From positions 1 to 32,333 of the forward strand of contig NZ_JACKZS010000080.1 of assembly GCF_014222285.1 (NCBI RefSeq): a stretch of 32,333 bases of DNA, written 5' to 3'. Below, piece after piece: positions 1 to 8,613 of the stretch (its first letter is position 1; each line of letters begins with the position of its first letter). A model generated the notes under the pieces. It was given only the letters and a program-made list of their open reading frames with translations. It made no database searches and was not told the DNA's origin. This stretch comes from Nostoc sp. UCD121 (GTDB taxonomy: Bacteria; Cyanobacteriota; Cyanobacteriia; Cyanobacteriales; Nostocaceae). The position numbers and the translations under genes were made by a program.

Positions 1-245
1 AGTTCATCCACAGTATTCTCTGTGGTTTCCATCTGAATATAGGTTGAGTCCGTAGCTACATCTTCAAATAGCAGTTGTGAATTTTCATCGAAAGAGCCAA
101 ACAAATCATCTGCTTGTGCTTGGGCTGAATCTAAAGTTCCTGTAAGAGATAGTTCATCCACAGTATTCTCTGTGGTTTCCATCTGAATATAGGTTGAGTC
201 CGTAGCTACATCTTCAAATAGCAGTTGCGGATTTTCATCGAAAGA
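1..245. repeat. 150-bp (50-codon) in-frame duplication within hmpE linker
   Basis: Bases 1-95 recur at 151-245 with only two differences (78 and 80), giving a period of exactly 150 bp. The unit keeps the reading frame, so the CheA linker carries two near-identical copies of a block containing FDEN..LLFEDVATDS. The left copy may continue beyond the window, so the copy number is unknown. Confidence 0.93.
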
Positions 246-2750
246 ACCGAATGAATCAAGTTCCAGATCAACAGCAGATATTTCAGGGGGCTGATGAGTA
301 AATTCTGGAGCAAAATCTAAAGCTTCTGGTTGTTGCGGTCTGAGAGTTTCTTCCCCTAGATGCTGCGTGAAAAAAGGCGTTTCCGGCGTGGAGGTATTGC
401 TGATTACCGAGGAAATAGTTGAGTCACTCTGTGCTAATTCATCAAATAAATCATTTTCAGAATCTGATGAGAATATCAAATCTAGCTGCTCTTCGTGCTG
501 GAAATTGGTATCCAATTCTTCCAAGCCAAAACTATCTCTGTCAGAAGGTATGGGCTGCTGACTGTCGGTAAAAATATCATCAGTCGTAGCAAACAAACTC
601 TCCTCTAATGCTCTTTCTACATTCTGCTCAATTAAGGAATTGAAATCGTCCTGTTCCTCTGTGATTTCCTGATTCCAGAAGCTACTCAGATCATTTTCTG
701 ATTGAGAGAATTCAGGTGTTGTTACTGTAGATATGTCAAACAAATCAACTATTTCTGATTCACTTGTAGGCAGTAGTGTCTCTTCTTCCATTTCAGCGAA
801 CAGATTATCTGAAGAGAAGCCTGTTTCCTGGGGTAATTCTATATAGTCACTAGGGGTAATTTCTTCTACCCAATTTGCATTTCTATTTTCTGAGAATAAG
901 TTATCAAAACTATTTGGTTGATTGGTCGAGAGTTCCACACTGGCGAATGCCTCAGTTTCTGGTTGAGTCACTTCGTCTTTAGGCAATATTTCTTTATCAT
1001 CATCTAGTCCTAGTGTCAACAAATCTTCAACTACATCGTTTTTGTTAACACCAGCAAGCTGGTTTGTCTCACTAGGAATATCAATAAATTCTTGTAAATC
1101 TTCGGAAGAAGAGTCTAAATTTATATCAAGTACGTTAATAGAACTTAACTCTGGAATCGTAGCAGATGTTTGTTGATGTTGCGGTTCTGAATTCTCTTTT
1201 TCTAAGAAATTGTCGCCAAATAACAGGGATAAATCTTCCGTCGTGGCTGTAGTTGCGACTTGATCCAAGGAGAGTAAATCAGATAAATCGCTATGAGCAT
1301 CCTCAGCGTCAGTGTTACTAAAATCAATACCAAAATCATCGCTGGCAACAATATCTAAAGTTTCTTCTTGATGCCAACTTTCATCTAGTTCGGGAGTCTC
1401 ACCTGCAAATAAATCGGCAAGGGTATTTAACTCAGCTATTCCTACCTCTGGCCCATTAGGGTCAAGATTGTTACTGATTGGATGTGCTTCGTCATGTGTG
1501 GTGAAAGAAAAACTAGTGTGAGTTGCAGCGTTAAGTGGTGTCCCTTGTTGAACATAGGGGCGGGGGCGTTCGTCAGAGACATTGGCGTAGCCAGACGCTC
1601 GCGGACTCACTAATGCTGTACTATCGCTAGTATCCTTATCTAGATCAAGTTCCTCGGTTGTTTGGGCTAGGTCTAACTGCTCGGTGTTAGCCTCAAAAAT
1701 TGCCTCTGACGTAGTTGATGATTCTGTCAAAGCCGCAGACTGTTCATCAAATAAATCAGGAGTAACTTCTAACAGATCAATTTCTGCCAAGCTCAAAAGT
1801 GCTTCTAGTTGCTGACTAATTGCAATTTCGGCTTCTCTACCTTGCAGGACTAATTCTTGAGCTTGCTTGATTTCGGTAATGACAATTTTAGCTAAAGTCA
1901 GATAACTATTTTCAGGATTGCCGATCGCACTGGCTGCTGCTTTACATAAACCACACCACTTGGACAAATTCCAAGTCTCACCAAGTTTGACTAACTGGTA
2001 ACAGCATTGTTGAAGGTTTTGCCGAGTTGAGGGTGTTGTAGTTTGCTTAAACAGTTGCAACATTTCTCGCAGTGTTTGCAGCACTTGGGCTTGAAACTCG
2101 CCCCAATTATTATGTTCTTTAGTGGTGACTGGCGATCGCGCAGCATTAGCGTCTCGTACCTGCTGAGGTGCTACTGAGACAGATATTTCTGGAGATTCCT
2201 GATGGGTGTCTTCTGCCAAGCTAGGAATATCCCGCCGCAGGAAAAGTTCTGTAAGTGTGGAGACATTCTCTACAGAGGTTGTGTGTAGTTCTGTTGCGTC
2301 AGGATTGCTAGATACCCCACTTTTTCCTTGTTGTACAAGTAGTTCTAGATGTTCATATAGCCATTGAAAGACTGGCTCCGTTTCTGACATCAAAGTATTC
2401 GCTGCATCTTCAGAAAGACCGTAAGGCCCGCTCAAATGCTCTAACAGCGATTTCAGGGTATCAGATACACCAAGAAATAAAGACTCTAACTTTTGGTCAA
2501 TCTGAACCGGATTATCTTTAAGAACTTTAAAACAATCTTCCAGACGGTGGGAGGTATGCTGGATGCTAGTCAATCCAAGCATCGCCGCTCCTCCTTTGAT
2601 GGAGTGAGCCGCCCGGAAGACTTCACTGATCATTTCCGGGTCGTTCAAGGTACCTTCTAGATTCAGTAACCCCTGCTCAATGGTATTCAGGTGATCCCTG
2701 GCTTCTTCGATAAAGTAACCCAAAATCCGCTGTTGTTGTTCCGGCAGCAT
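1..2750 (-). CDS. hmpE: CheA-type hybrid histidine kinase HmpE, N-terminal part (cut by window edge)
   Basis: Open frame of 916 codons running off the left edge. Residues 1-110 form an Hpt (P1) domain with the phospho-accepting histidine in the motif AAHSIKGG (His49). It would be phosphorylated by the kinase core, which must lie outside the window, and pass phosphate to HmpB. After a helical segment (about 230-350) comes a very long acidic, Ser/Thr/Gln-rich linker with many Leu-Phe-acidic motifs. The P4 ATPase, CheW-like and any receiver domain are not visible here. The gene follows hmpD after a 189-bp repeat-filled spacer and has no convincing Shine-Dalgarno before its ATG. Family membership is clear from the Hpt domain and operon order; the name hmpE is by synteny. 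Confidence 0.88.
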   Translation of the reverse strand, partial: MLPEQQQRILGYFIEEARDHLNTIEQGLLNLEGTLNDPEMISEVFRAAHSIKGGAAMLGLTSIQHTSHRLEDCFKVLKDNPVQIDQKLESLFLGVSDTLKSLLEHLSGPYGLSEDAANTLMSETEPVFQWLYEHLELLVQQGKSGVSSNPDATELHTTSVENVSTLTELFLRRDIPSLAEDTHQESPEISVSVAPQQVRDANAARSPVTTKEHNNWGEFQAQVLQTLREMLQLFKQTTTPSTRQNLQQCCYQLVKLGETWNLSKWCGLCKAAASAIGNPENSYLTLAKIVITEIKQAQELVLQGREAEIAISQQLEALLSLAEIDLLEVTPDLFDEQSAALTESSTTSEAIFEANTEQLDLAQTTEELDLDKDTSDSTALVSPRASGYANVSDERPRPYVQQGTPLNAATHTSFSFTTHDEAHPISNNLDPNGPEVGIAELNTLADLFAGETPELDESWHQEETLDIVASDDFGIDFSNTDAEDAHSDLSDLLSLDQVATTATTEDLSLLFGDNFLEKENSEPQHQQTSATIPELSSINVLDINLDSSSEDLQEFIDIPSETNQLAGVNKNDVVEDLLTLGLDDDKEILPKDEVTQPETEAFASVELSTNQPNSFDNLFSENRNANWVEEITPSDYIELPQETGFSSDNLFAEMEEETLLPTSESEIVDLFDISTVTTPEFSQSENDLSSFWNQEITEEQDDFNSLIEQNVERALEESLFATTDDIFTDSQQPIPSDRDSFGLEELDTNFQHEEQLDLIFSSDSENDLFDELAQSDSTISSVISNTSTPETPFFTQHLGEETLRPQQPEALDFAPEFTHQPPEISAVDLELDSFGSFDENPQLLFEDVATDSTYIQMETTENTVDELSLTGTLDSAQAQADDLFGSFDENSQLLFEDVATDSTYIQMETTENTVDE
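1566..1602. repeat. Imperfect palindromic dispersed repeat inside hmpE
   Basis: GCGTTCGTC (1566-1574) and GACGCTCGC (1594-1602) pair except for two positions, around a core GGC-GTA-GCC. This resembles small palindromic repeats common in Nostoc genomes. It is read in frame, encoding part of SPRASGYANVSDERPRP, unlike the acidic sequence on either side. It looks like a repeat inserted into a tolerant linker. Confidence 0.55.
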
Positions 2751-2759
2751 AGCAAAAGT

Positions 2760-2935
2760 TATGAGTTATGAGTTGTTAGTTGTTAGTTGTGAGTTATGAG
2801 TTATGAGTTGTGAGTTATGAATTATGAGTTATGAGTTGTAATTTTTATTGCTAACTTTTTACTCCTAACTCTTAACTTTATTTCAAGTAGTGAGTTGTGA
2901 TTTTTAGTTCTAACTCCTCACTCCTAACTCCTAAC
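2760..2935. repeat. Heptad repeat array (STRR-like) between hmpD and hmpE
   Basis: Degenerate tandem 7-mers: GAGTTAT/GAGTTGT/TAGTTGT from about 2760 to 2840, then CTCCTAA/CTCCTCA units from about 2915 to 2935. The two halves are inverse complements in type, so the RNA could fold. The array fills almost the whole spacer between the MCP and CheA genes and touches the hmpD stop codon. Confidence 0.85.
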
Positions 2936-2939
2936 TTTT

Positions 2940-5870
2940 TTATCTGGTTTCCATCGTTTCCACTCGGAAACGTTCAACGGAGGCGATCAAGTCACGGGAT
3001 ACACCTACTAAGTGTTGTAGGGCACCTGAAACTCGCTGTGCTTCCTGGGAAGTTTCTTGTGCAGTTAGTTCTACTGATTGCATTACATGAGCGACAGCGC
3101 GGGAGGTTTCAGTCTGTTCCACAGTGTCGCTAGTAATAGATCGCACAAGAATATCAATACGATTCGCTACTTGAATAATATTTTCGAGCGATCGCTTGGC
3201 TTCTTCTGCCAATTTTGTCCCTTTAATTACTTGTTGTGTGCCTTCTTCCATCGCGGTCATTACAGAGCCTGTTTCGCTTTGGATTTGCATCACAATTTGT
3301 TCAATTTCCTTGAGGGATTTGGCAGATTTATCTGCTAACTGGCGCACTTCGTCTGCTACAATCGCAAACCCGCGTCCAGCTTCTCCCGCTCTTGCCGCCT
3401 CAATACTAGCATTGAGTGCTAATAAGTTGGTTCTGGAAGCAATCTGCGAAATCAACGCCACAATTTTCGAAATTTCTTGAGAAGATTCCGCCAACCGCTT
3501 CACTTTGCGAGTGGTTTCGGCAACGGTTTCTCGAATTTCCAAAATCCCTGCGACGGTATTTTCTACCGCTTCACCACCTTGGAGAGCGATCGTACTAGCA
3601 TCACGAGCAACGGTTTCAGCTTCCCGCGCTGCCTCTGCGACTCGCTGAATCGAGTCGGTCATTACCTGTACAGAATTCAGTGTTACTGCTAACTCTTCTG
3701 CTTGACGCAAAGCATCACTAGATAAGGCTCTAGCAAAGGTTTCAGAGTTGGTTGCACCTTTTGTTACATCCTTCGCTGCCACTTTTACCTGTTGCACAAT
3801 ATCTCGCAGGTTTTGAATTGTCAGGTTAAAAGCATCGGCTACGGCTCCTAGTACGTCGGCTGTCACTTCAGCTTGGACTGTTAAATCGCCTCTAGCAGCT
3901 CCTTCCACATCATCCAAAAGGCGAATCACCTGACGTTGCAGGTTTTCCTTGGCTTCCTCTTGTTCATCGGCTTTCCGTTGGGCTTCACTTGTCGTTGTGA
4001 AAATTACCCGCGCCATTTCATTAAAGCCAGTGGATAAATGCCCCAATTCATCTTCAGAAAACACTGTGGCTTGAGCATTCAAATTTCCTTGGCGTACAGC
4101 CTCAAACTGAGCTTGCAGATCATTGGTTGTGCGCCGAATTTGTTTGAGTGCAAGATTTCCCATGAAGCCTGCGGTGGTAAAACCGGCAATCCCGGCTGCT
4201 AGGGACATTGCCCAACCTGTGTTTCGTACTGATTCACGTTGTTGGGCTGGTGAAAATGTGGTGGCGACAAAGCTAACTGTGGCTACAACTAGCGCTGAGA
4301 CAATGCCCACACTTCCAGCAATCAACCATTGTTTCCGTTCTATGGAAGCATTTTCTAATGGTGCTAACCAGCCTTGCTCGACGCTAACGTTGGGTTCTAG
4401 TTTCGAGACATCTGTTTGGCTAAAGACTGGCACTCCTTCATGTGAACCAGTCATCGAAAATAGTTCCTCTTCGCGATCGGCTGCATTGCTTCCAGAAGTA
4501 TCCGTGCTTTGACGTACACTGCCACTAGTTCCTGCTGGAGCAGAATACATTGCTGCATCACCGAAGTTAGAATCTTCTTCGATCAGGTCAAACCCTGGAA
4601 TGTTTCCTAAATCGTCAAATTCCTCAAAGTCATCTAAAAAGTCAATATTGCTCTTAGAATTTTCTCCATTCAGTATATTGCTTGAATCTTCATAAGAACT
4701 TAAACCATCTGAGCCAAAGGCAGACTCAAATGCTTCCATATCAAAATTTTCATCATCAAAGCTATTTTTGCTGATGATTTCACTTGATTTCATCTGCTTT
4801 TCTTTCAGAGGGATATCGCTCTTAAAAGATGAATAATTATCAGATGATTCTGGTTGAAACTCTTGCTCTGCTTCCAAATCTTGTGACTTCAACCAATCAT
4901 GTGCTTCGGTTTCAGGCAAATCATATCTACTATTGTTATTTGTAGTTGTCGAACTATTTATAGGTTGTTCTTCAACAAGAATAAGTAAAGTCTCGTCTCC
5001 AAAATTAGATTTATTATATTCTAAATTACCAATCCTAGAATCTGAAGACTTTGGCTCACTCAACAAATCAGAGAAATTATTTTCGCTACTACTAGTTTGG
5101 GAATTAAAAGATGAGGAATTATTATTGTCAATAGCTGAATTTCCACCATCGAGATTTATCTCATTCTCTGAAAACTGACTATTTACTAATGATTCTTCAT
5201 GGCCTTCTTCTGAAATATCTTCCTGCCAAAAAGCAGGCAAATCTAATTCTGCTTTTTCCTCATAACTACTGCTATTTAAATTTTGTTCCTCTGATTCTTC
5301 ATCCAAAGCAAAAGGGTCGTCACCAAAAGCTATAGAAGAATCTGATATTTTTCCCATTCCAATACTATCTTCTGTGGGGATGTCAAATGGACTATTTGAA
5401 GATAGTTCTGTAACCCCATCCACAGTTTCTTGATGCTCTCCAAAAAAGTTCAAATCAAGGTTATTACTGTCAAACTCCTCACTAGCGCCCAAATCTTCTA
5501 ATTCTGGTTCGCTATATGCCAGTGGATCGGACATCTCTGAGGAATTTATCTGCTCTTGACTTCCTGATGTATCAATCTGTCCACCGAATGACTGTAAATA
5601 TTGATTGATATTCTCAATTCCATTATTGGCAAAACCAATAATTTCTTGTTCGTTAGTCAAGCTTAATACCTGTTGATATTCTTCTTTTGCGACATCGTAC
5701 TGTTGCAAAACATAGTAGATGTGACCCCTTAACAAATGAGTGTTGGGGTCATTTGGTAGATTTTGCACCACTTGATCAACTAAAGTGGCGGCAACCTCAT
5801 AATTCCTTTGAACATAGGCGGTCATCGCCTGTTGATATGTTGGTTCGTAATTATCAATACTTGCTGCCAT
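2940..5870 (-). CDS. hmpD: Methyl-accepting chemotaxis protein HmpD/PilJ-like
   Basis: 976-residue transducer. Order from the chosen start: TPR-like helices (about 5-95), an acidic Ser/Asn-rich linker (100-500), two membrane helices (about 515-538 and 552-576) joined by only about 13 residues, HAMP-like segments (about 577-700), and a cytoplasmic MCP signalling domain with the conserved hairpin tip (NLLALNASIEAARAGE at about 815-830) that docks CheW and CheA. There is no periplasmic sensor and no GAF/phytochrome domain, so it is not a PixJ photoreceptor. I chose the ATG at 5870 because GGAGG lies 5 bases upstream. An ATG at 5888 overlaps the hmpC stop as ATGA, and a GTG at 5897 is also possible. 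Probably signals to type IV pili. Confidence 0.93.
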   Translation of the reverse strand: MAASIDNYEPTYQQAMTAYVQRNYEVAATLVDQVVQNLPNDPNTHLLRGHIYYVLQQYDVAKEEYQQVLSLTNEQEIIGFANNGIENINQYLQSFGGQIDTSGSQEQINSSEMSDPLAYSEPELEDLGASEEFDSNNLDLNFFGEHQETVDGVTELSSNSPFDIPTEDSIGMGKISDSSIAFGDDPFALDEESEEQNLNSSSYEEKAELDLPAFWQEDISEEGHEESLVNSQFSENEINLDGGNSAIDNNNSSSFNSQTSSSENNFSDLLSEPKSSDSRIGNLEYNKSNFGDETLLILVEEQPINSSTTTNNNSRYDLPETEAHDWLKSQDLEAEQEFQPESSDNYSSFKSDIPLKEKQMKSSEIISKNSFDDENFDMEAFESAFGSDGLSSYEDSSNILNGENSKSNIDFLDDFEEFDDLGNIPGFDLIEEDSNFGDAAMYSAPAGTSGSVRQSTDTSGSNAADREEELFSMTGSHEGVPVFSQTDVSKLEPNVSVEQGWLAPLENASIERKQWLIAGSVGIVSALVVATVSFVATTFSPAQQRESVRNTGWAMSLAAGIAGFTTAGFMGNLALKQIRRTTNDLQAQFEAVRQGNLNAQATVFSEDELGHLSTGFNEMARVIFTTTSEAQRKADEQEEAKENLQRQVIRLLDDVEGAARGDLTVQAEVTADVLGAVADAFNLTIQNLRDIVQQVKVAAKDVTKGATNSETFARALSSDALRQAEELAVTLNSVQVMTDSIQRVAEAAREAETVARDASTIALQGGEAVENTVAGILEIRETVAETTRKVKRLAESSQEISKIVALISQIASRTNLLALNASIEAARAGEAGRGFAIVADEVRQLADKSAKSLKEIEQIVMQIQSETGSVMTAMEEGTQQVIKGTKLAEEAKRSLENIIQVANRIDILVRSITSDTVEQTETSRAVAHVMQSVELTAQETSQEAQRVSGALQHLVGVSRDLIASVERFRVETMETR

Positions 5871-5884
5871 TTCCTCCTCCAATT

Positions 5885-6415
5885 TCATCCTGCCCACCTA
5901 GCACTCCGTACAATTGCCATTTGATCGAGCAGTCGTAGACACTGGTTGTTTTTAGCACTTAGTAGCCACTCTCCACGTAGAAAGGGAACCATCGTATCTG
6001 GAACACCAGTTGGTGGCATAAGATTCTGGACATCCAACCAGTCCATACCACCGATTTCCTCTACTGCTAAACCCACTATTGTGTCTTGCTCCTCGATGGC
6101 AATCACCGAAATTTCCGCTCTATCCGTGTTTAATGCACTTGCTTCCCCCAGAAATTGACCCAAATCAGCCACCCAAATAACTCGACCTCGTAAATTTAGA
6201 GTACCCAAAAGTAAAGGAGAAGCATTAGGAATCGGGGTGATTCTATCAGGACTTAGTTCAATTACCTCCCGGATGCCAGTTGCTTGTAGTGCAAACTCCT
6301 GATGCGAGGGAATGTAAAATCTCAAATGTAACTCACCTTCAGGACTTTCCACTTGTAATTCTGGTCGGAAGTGGTCTTGACCGCTACCACTTAAAAAGTC
6401 CGGTTTGCTGACCAT
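5885..6415 (-). CDS. hmpC: CheW-like adaptor HmpC
   Basis: 176-residue CheW-domain protein. Typical signs are the beta-rich core, the segment GTLNLRGRVIWVADLGQFL near residues 71-89, and VGLAVEEIGGM further on. It should bridge the HmpD receptor tip to the HmpE kinase. It lies 13 bp after hmpB, and its TGA overlaps the earlier candidate starts of hmpD, so the genes are co-translated. The N-terminal 25 residues before the CheW fold are not conserved-looking. The family call is secure; the name comes from operon order. Confidence 0.92.
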   Translation of the reverse strand: MVSKPDFLSGSGQDHFRPELQVESPEGELHLRFYIPSHQEFALQATGIREVIELSPDRITPIPNASPLLLGTLNLRGRVIWVADLGQFLGEASALNTDRAEISVIAIEEQDTIVGLAVEEIGGMDWLDVQNLMPPTGVPDTMVPFLRGEWLLSAKNNQCLRLLDQMAIVRSARWAG

Positions 6416-6428
6416 ATTGCTTTTATCC

Positions 6429-6794
6429 TTATCCTCGCAGCAGTTGTTTGACTGTTCCTACCAACTCGGTTGGTTGAAACGGTTTGGCTATGTAGGCATC
6501 TGCACCCTGTTTCATACCCCAGTAGCGATCAAATTCTTCGCCTTTAGAAGAACACATCACCACTGGGACATTTTGGGTTTTGGGATCGGATTTTAACCGC
6601 CGACAAACTTCGTAGCCATTCATCCGGGGCATGACAATATCTAACACCACTAAATCGGGAGGTGCTATTTGGATTGCCTCCAATGCTTCTAATCCATCAC
6701 TGGCATGGGTAACTGTTAGGCCAGTTGCTTTTAGGAGGTCTGTAATCATCTCCCTTTGCGCGATACTGTCTTCCACAATCAGAACTGTACTCAT
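6429..6794 (-). CDS. hmpB: CheY-like response regulator HmpB (PilH type)
   Basis: 121-residue stand-alone receiver domain. The acidic pocket is Glu8/Asp9, the phospho-acceptor Asp52 sits in VVLDIVMPRMNG, and Ser82 and Lys104 (in AKPF) occupy the conserved switch positions. With no output domain, it presumably acts by protein contact on the pilus machinery or as a phosphate sink. AGGAGG lies 13 bases before the ATG, unusually far, and belongs to the end of a short in-frame upstream ORF (separate entry). It is followed closely by hmpC. Confidence 0.94.
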   Translation of the reverse strand: MSTVLIVEDSIAQREMITDLLKATGLTVTHASDGLEALEAIQIAPPDLVVLDIVMPRMNGYEVCRRLKSDPKTQNVPVVMCSSKGEEFDRYWGMKQGADAYIAKPFQPTELVGTVKQLLRG

Positions 6795-6800
6795 AAATGT

Positions 6801-6839
6801 CTATTTACCTCCTGATGTAGACGTTCCTATTTGGAACAT
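6801..6839 (-). CDS. Candidate 12-residue leader peptide (uORF) before hmpB
   Basis: ATG at 6839 preceded by GGAGG nine bases upstream (6849-6853) opens MFQIGTSTSGGK and stops at TAG (6801-6803), six bases before the hmpB ATG and in the same frame. Its ribosome site is better placed than that of hmpB. Translation of the uORF could feed ribosomes to hmpB by reinitiation. No independent proof that it is expressed. Confidence 0.4.
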   Translation of the reverse strand: MFQIGTSTSGGK

Positions 6840-7007
6840 TCCCTGATTCCTCCGCAATTATTAACTGTATAAATTAATTGTATGTTCTCACTATTTTCCT
6901 GGATATTGAGGTTTCACTGAGTTAGCTGACTCTGTGATAACATCTTTTAACTGATCTTTTAATAGATCAACAAGTTATGTTTTCCCCCAGCCCTTACTCC
7001 CTATTCC

Positions 7008-8204
7008 TTACTCCCCATTTTCATAGAATTCTATTTTGAGATATTTCTCTACAATCATGAGTAATTCAGTGTCTGTAAATGGTTTTGTTAAATAATCTGT
7101 TGCCCCGACCATACTAGCTTTGACTCGATCAATAAATCCATCTTTACCAGTAAGCATGATAATCGGTGTGAGCCGAAATGCTGTGGAATGTCGCAACATG
7201 GCGCAAACCTCGTACCCTTCCAATTCCAACATGGCTATATCGCACAAAATTAAATCGGGTTTGAGTTGAAAAACCAGACTCAGTGCTTCTAAGGGATTGG
7301 TGAGAGCGATCGCTTCATAGCCTTGTGGTTGTAAGATCGAATTTATAGTCTCACCGATGGCGATCGCATCGTCAATACATACTATCCGCCCCCTGTGTTT
7401 TCCCTTCAATTCCCAGTTGTCATTGTGGGTATCTGGTTTAGTTGTGGCTGAATATACTAGTTGGAGCCAACTCTGTTGCACATAAGGATATATTGCCTTG
7501 GCAACTGTCAAAATATCTCGGTTGAGATAGCGAGCCAGTTGACGCAAGGATGTTTTACCATCAGCCCAATGTTGTAATTTCTCTACAGTTGCTTCTGGTA
7601 GCGATGATTGTAGCTGAACTTTGTCAGATAGCACTGGCAATTGTTCGGGAGACTGAATGTGCGGATAGAGTTCCTTCCACTCTTGCACCTGCTTCGTAAT
7701 TTTTGTAACAAATGGAGCAATCTCGAAAGTGTTTAATTGTGGGGCAAGTGCCGCACCCTGATGGAAAATGAAGTTCCCTTGGTGTAAACTCAGCAGATCA
7801 AAGAGAGTTTCATGCACCAAGCCGTGAATGATACTACCAGCTATCTTGGGGTTGATAATATTCCGCTCCAAAAGTGCCCACAGATAGGCATACTCTGGTG
7901 AGTCGGTTGATGGTAGAGAGGCAATCTGTTTGTCGGTGAGTCGCATCTCGACTCGATAATGACGTAAATAATCGTTAATTCTGGATAAATTACTCTCACC
8001 TTCTCGGCAATAGATAATTTGACCATTGAGGAAAAAGACGAACCAAGACTGTTGTTTGGGGCGATAAATGTTTGCTCCCTCTCCACTCAGCTTGTTGTTA
8101 TGGTGAGAGCTATGAGCTTCTACCCATAGTTGCCCAGTTCGCTGTCCCAACGCAATCAATTGCAGGATACTGCAAATATCAATTTCACTTAAATTTCCCT
8201 GCAT
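7008..8204 (-). CDS. hmpA: PatA-type response regulator HmpA (DUF4388/PATAN + receiver)
   Basis: 398 residues. The N-terminal part (1-250) begins MQGNLSEIDICSILQLI, typical of the DUF4388/PATAN domain of PatA, PixG and HmpA; the C-terminal receiver (about 272-392) has acidic residues 278-279, phospho-acceptor Asp322, Thr352 and Lys374. First gene of the operon, 213 bp before hmpB. PatA-like proteins in Nostoc act in heterocyst patterning or in pilus taxis; here the adjacent CheY/CheW/MCP/CheA set supports the taxis role. The last codons (Asn-Gly-Glu-stop) run into a G-rich repeat, so the C-terminus may be repeat-derived. Confidence 0.9.
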   Translation of the reverse strand: MQGNLSEIDICSILQLIALGQRTGQLWVEAHSSHHNNKLSGEGANIYRPKQQSWFVFFLNGQIIYCREGESNLSRINDYLRHYRVEMRLTDKQIASLPSTDSPEYAYLWALLERNIINPKIAGSIIHGLVHETLFDLLSLHQGNFIFHQGAALAPQLNTFEIAPFVTKITKQVQEWKELYPHIQSPEQLPVLSDKVQLQSSLPEATVEKLQHWADGKTSLRQLARYLNRDILTVAKAIYPYVQQSWLQLVYSATTKPDTHNDNWELKGKHRGRIVCIDDAIAIGETINSILQPQGYEAIALTNPLEALSLVFQLKPDLILCDIAMLELEGYEVCAMLRHSTAFRLTPIIMLTGKDGFIDRVKASMVGATDYLTKPFTDTELLMIVEKYLKIEFYENGE

Positions 8205-8613
8205 TTACCTAAAAAGTACTCCTTGTAATGCCGTTAAATATTATTTTTGAATTGTGTCCTGCAATTTTTCCATTTTTAGAGCAGGTAGTTTAAGTATTGA
8301 TTATGGAGTATTGGCAAGATTTTTACCCTTCTCCTTGTTGGCATTAGGGAATAGATTCAACTATAAACCTTAATCTTTCGTAATACACTTTGACAAAGCT
8401 AGTGTTAACACGGAAGTCATCATCACTGTCATCAGTACAAAATATAAAGGCGTGACCAAATCGCTTTTATTAATATCAAGGCGTAATATATTGCGTCTAT
8501 AGTTTTGTCTGTCTTGTTTTCCTAAACATGGGTTCAGGGAGACAAGTTAACAGAATTATTTAAGGTATATCTCAAAACATGAACTTTAAGTGCATCAATA
8601 AAGGACTAACGGT
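8205..8613. promoter_or_regulatory. Divergent promoter region hmpA/hmpF
   Basis: 409 bp between the divergent starts must hold both promoters. Two palindromes lie three bases apart near the middle: CTTTGACAAAG (8388-8398) and GTGTTAACAC (8402-8411). TTGACA (8390-8395) inside the first could be a -35 box, but no good -10 follows at 17 bp. The rest is AT-rich without ORFs. The hmpF start is preceded by AAGGA at 8601-8605. The operator role is inferred from position and symmetry only. Confidence 0.5.

Noticed and set aside
2760..2935. Repeat array as CRISPR
   Set aside because: Period is about seven bases with no spacers or cas genes.
2940..8204. Reading the operon as a Pix/Ptx phototaxis locus
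   Set aside because: The MCP has no GAF or phytochrome-like domain; TPR-like N-terminus and divergent HmpF fit hmp.
8346..8356. GGGAATAGA as a SigJ-type hormogonium promoter box
   Set aside because: I recall a GGGAATACT-like box, but the match is partial and one short motif is not enough.
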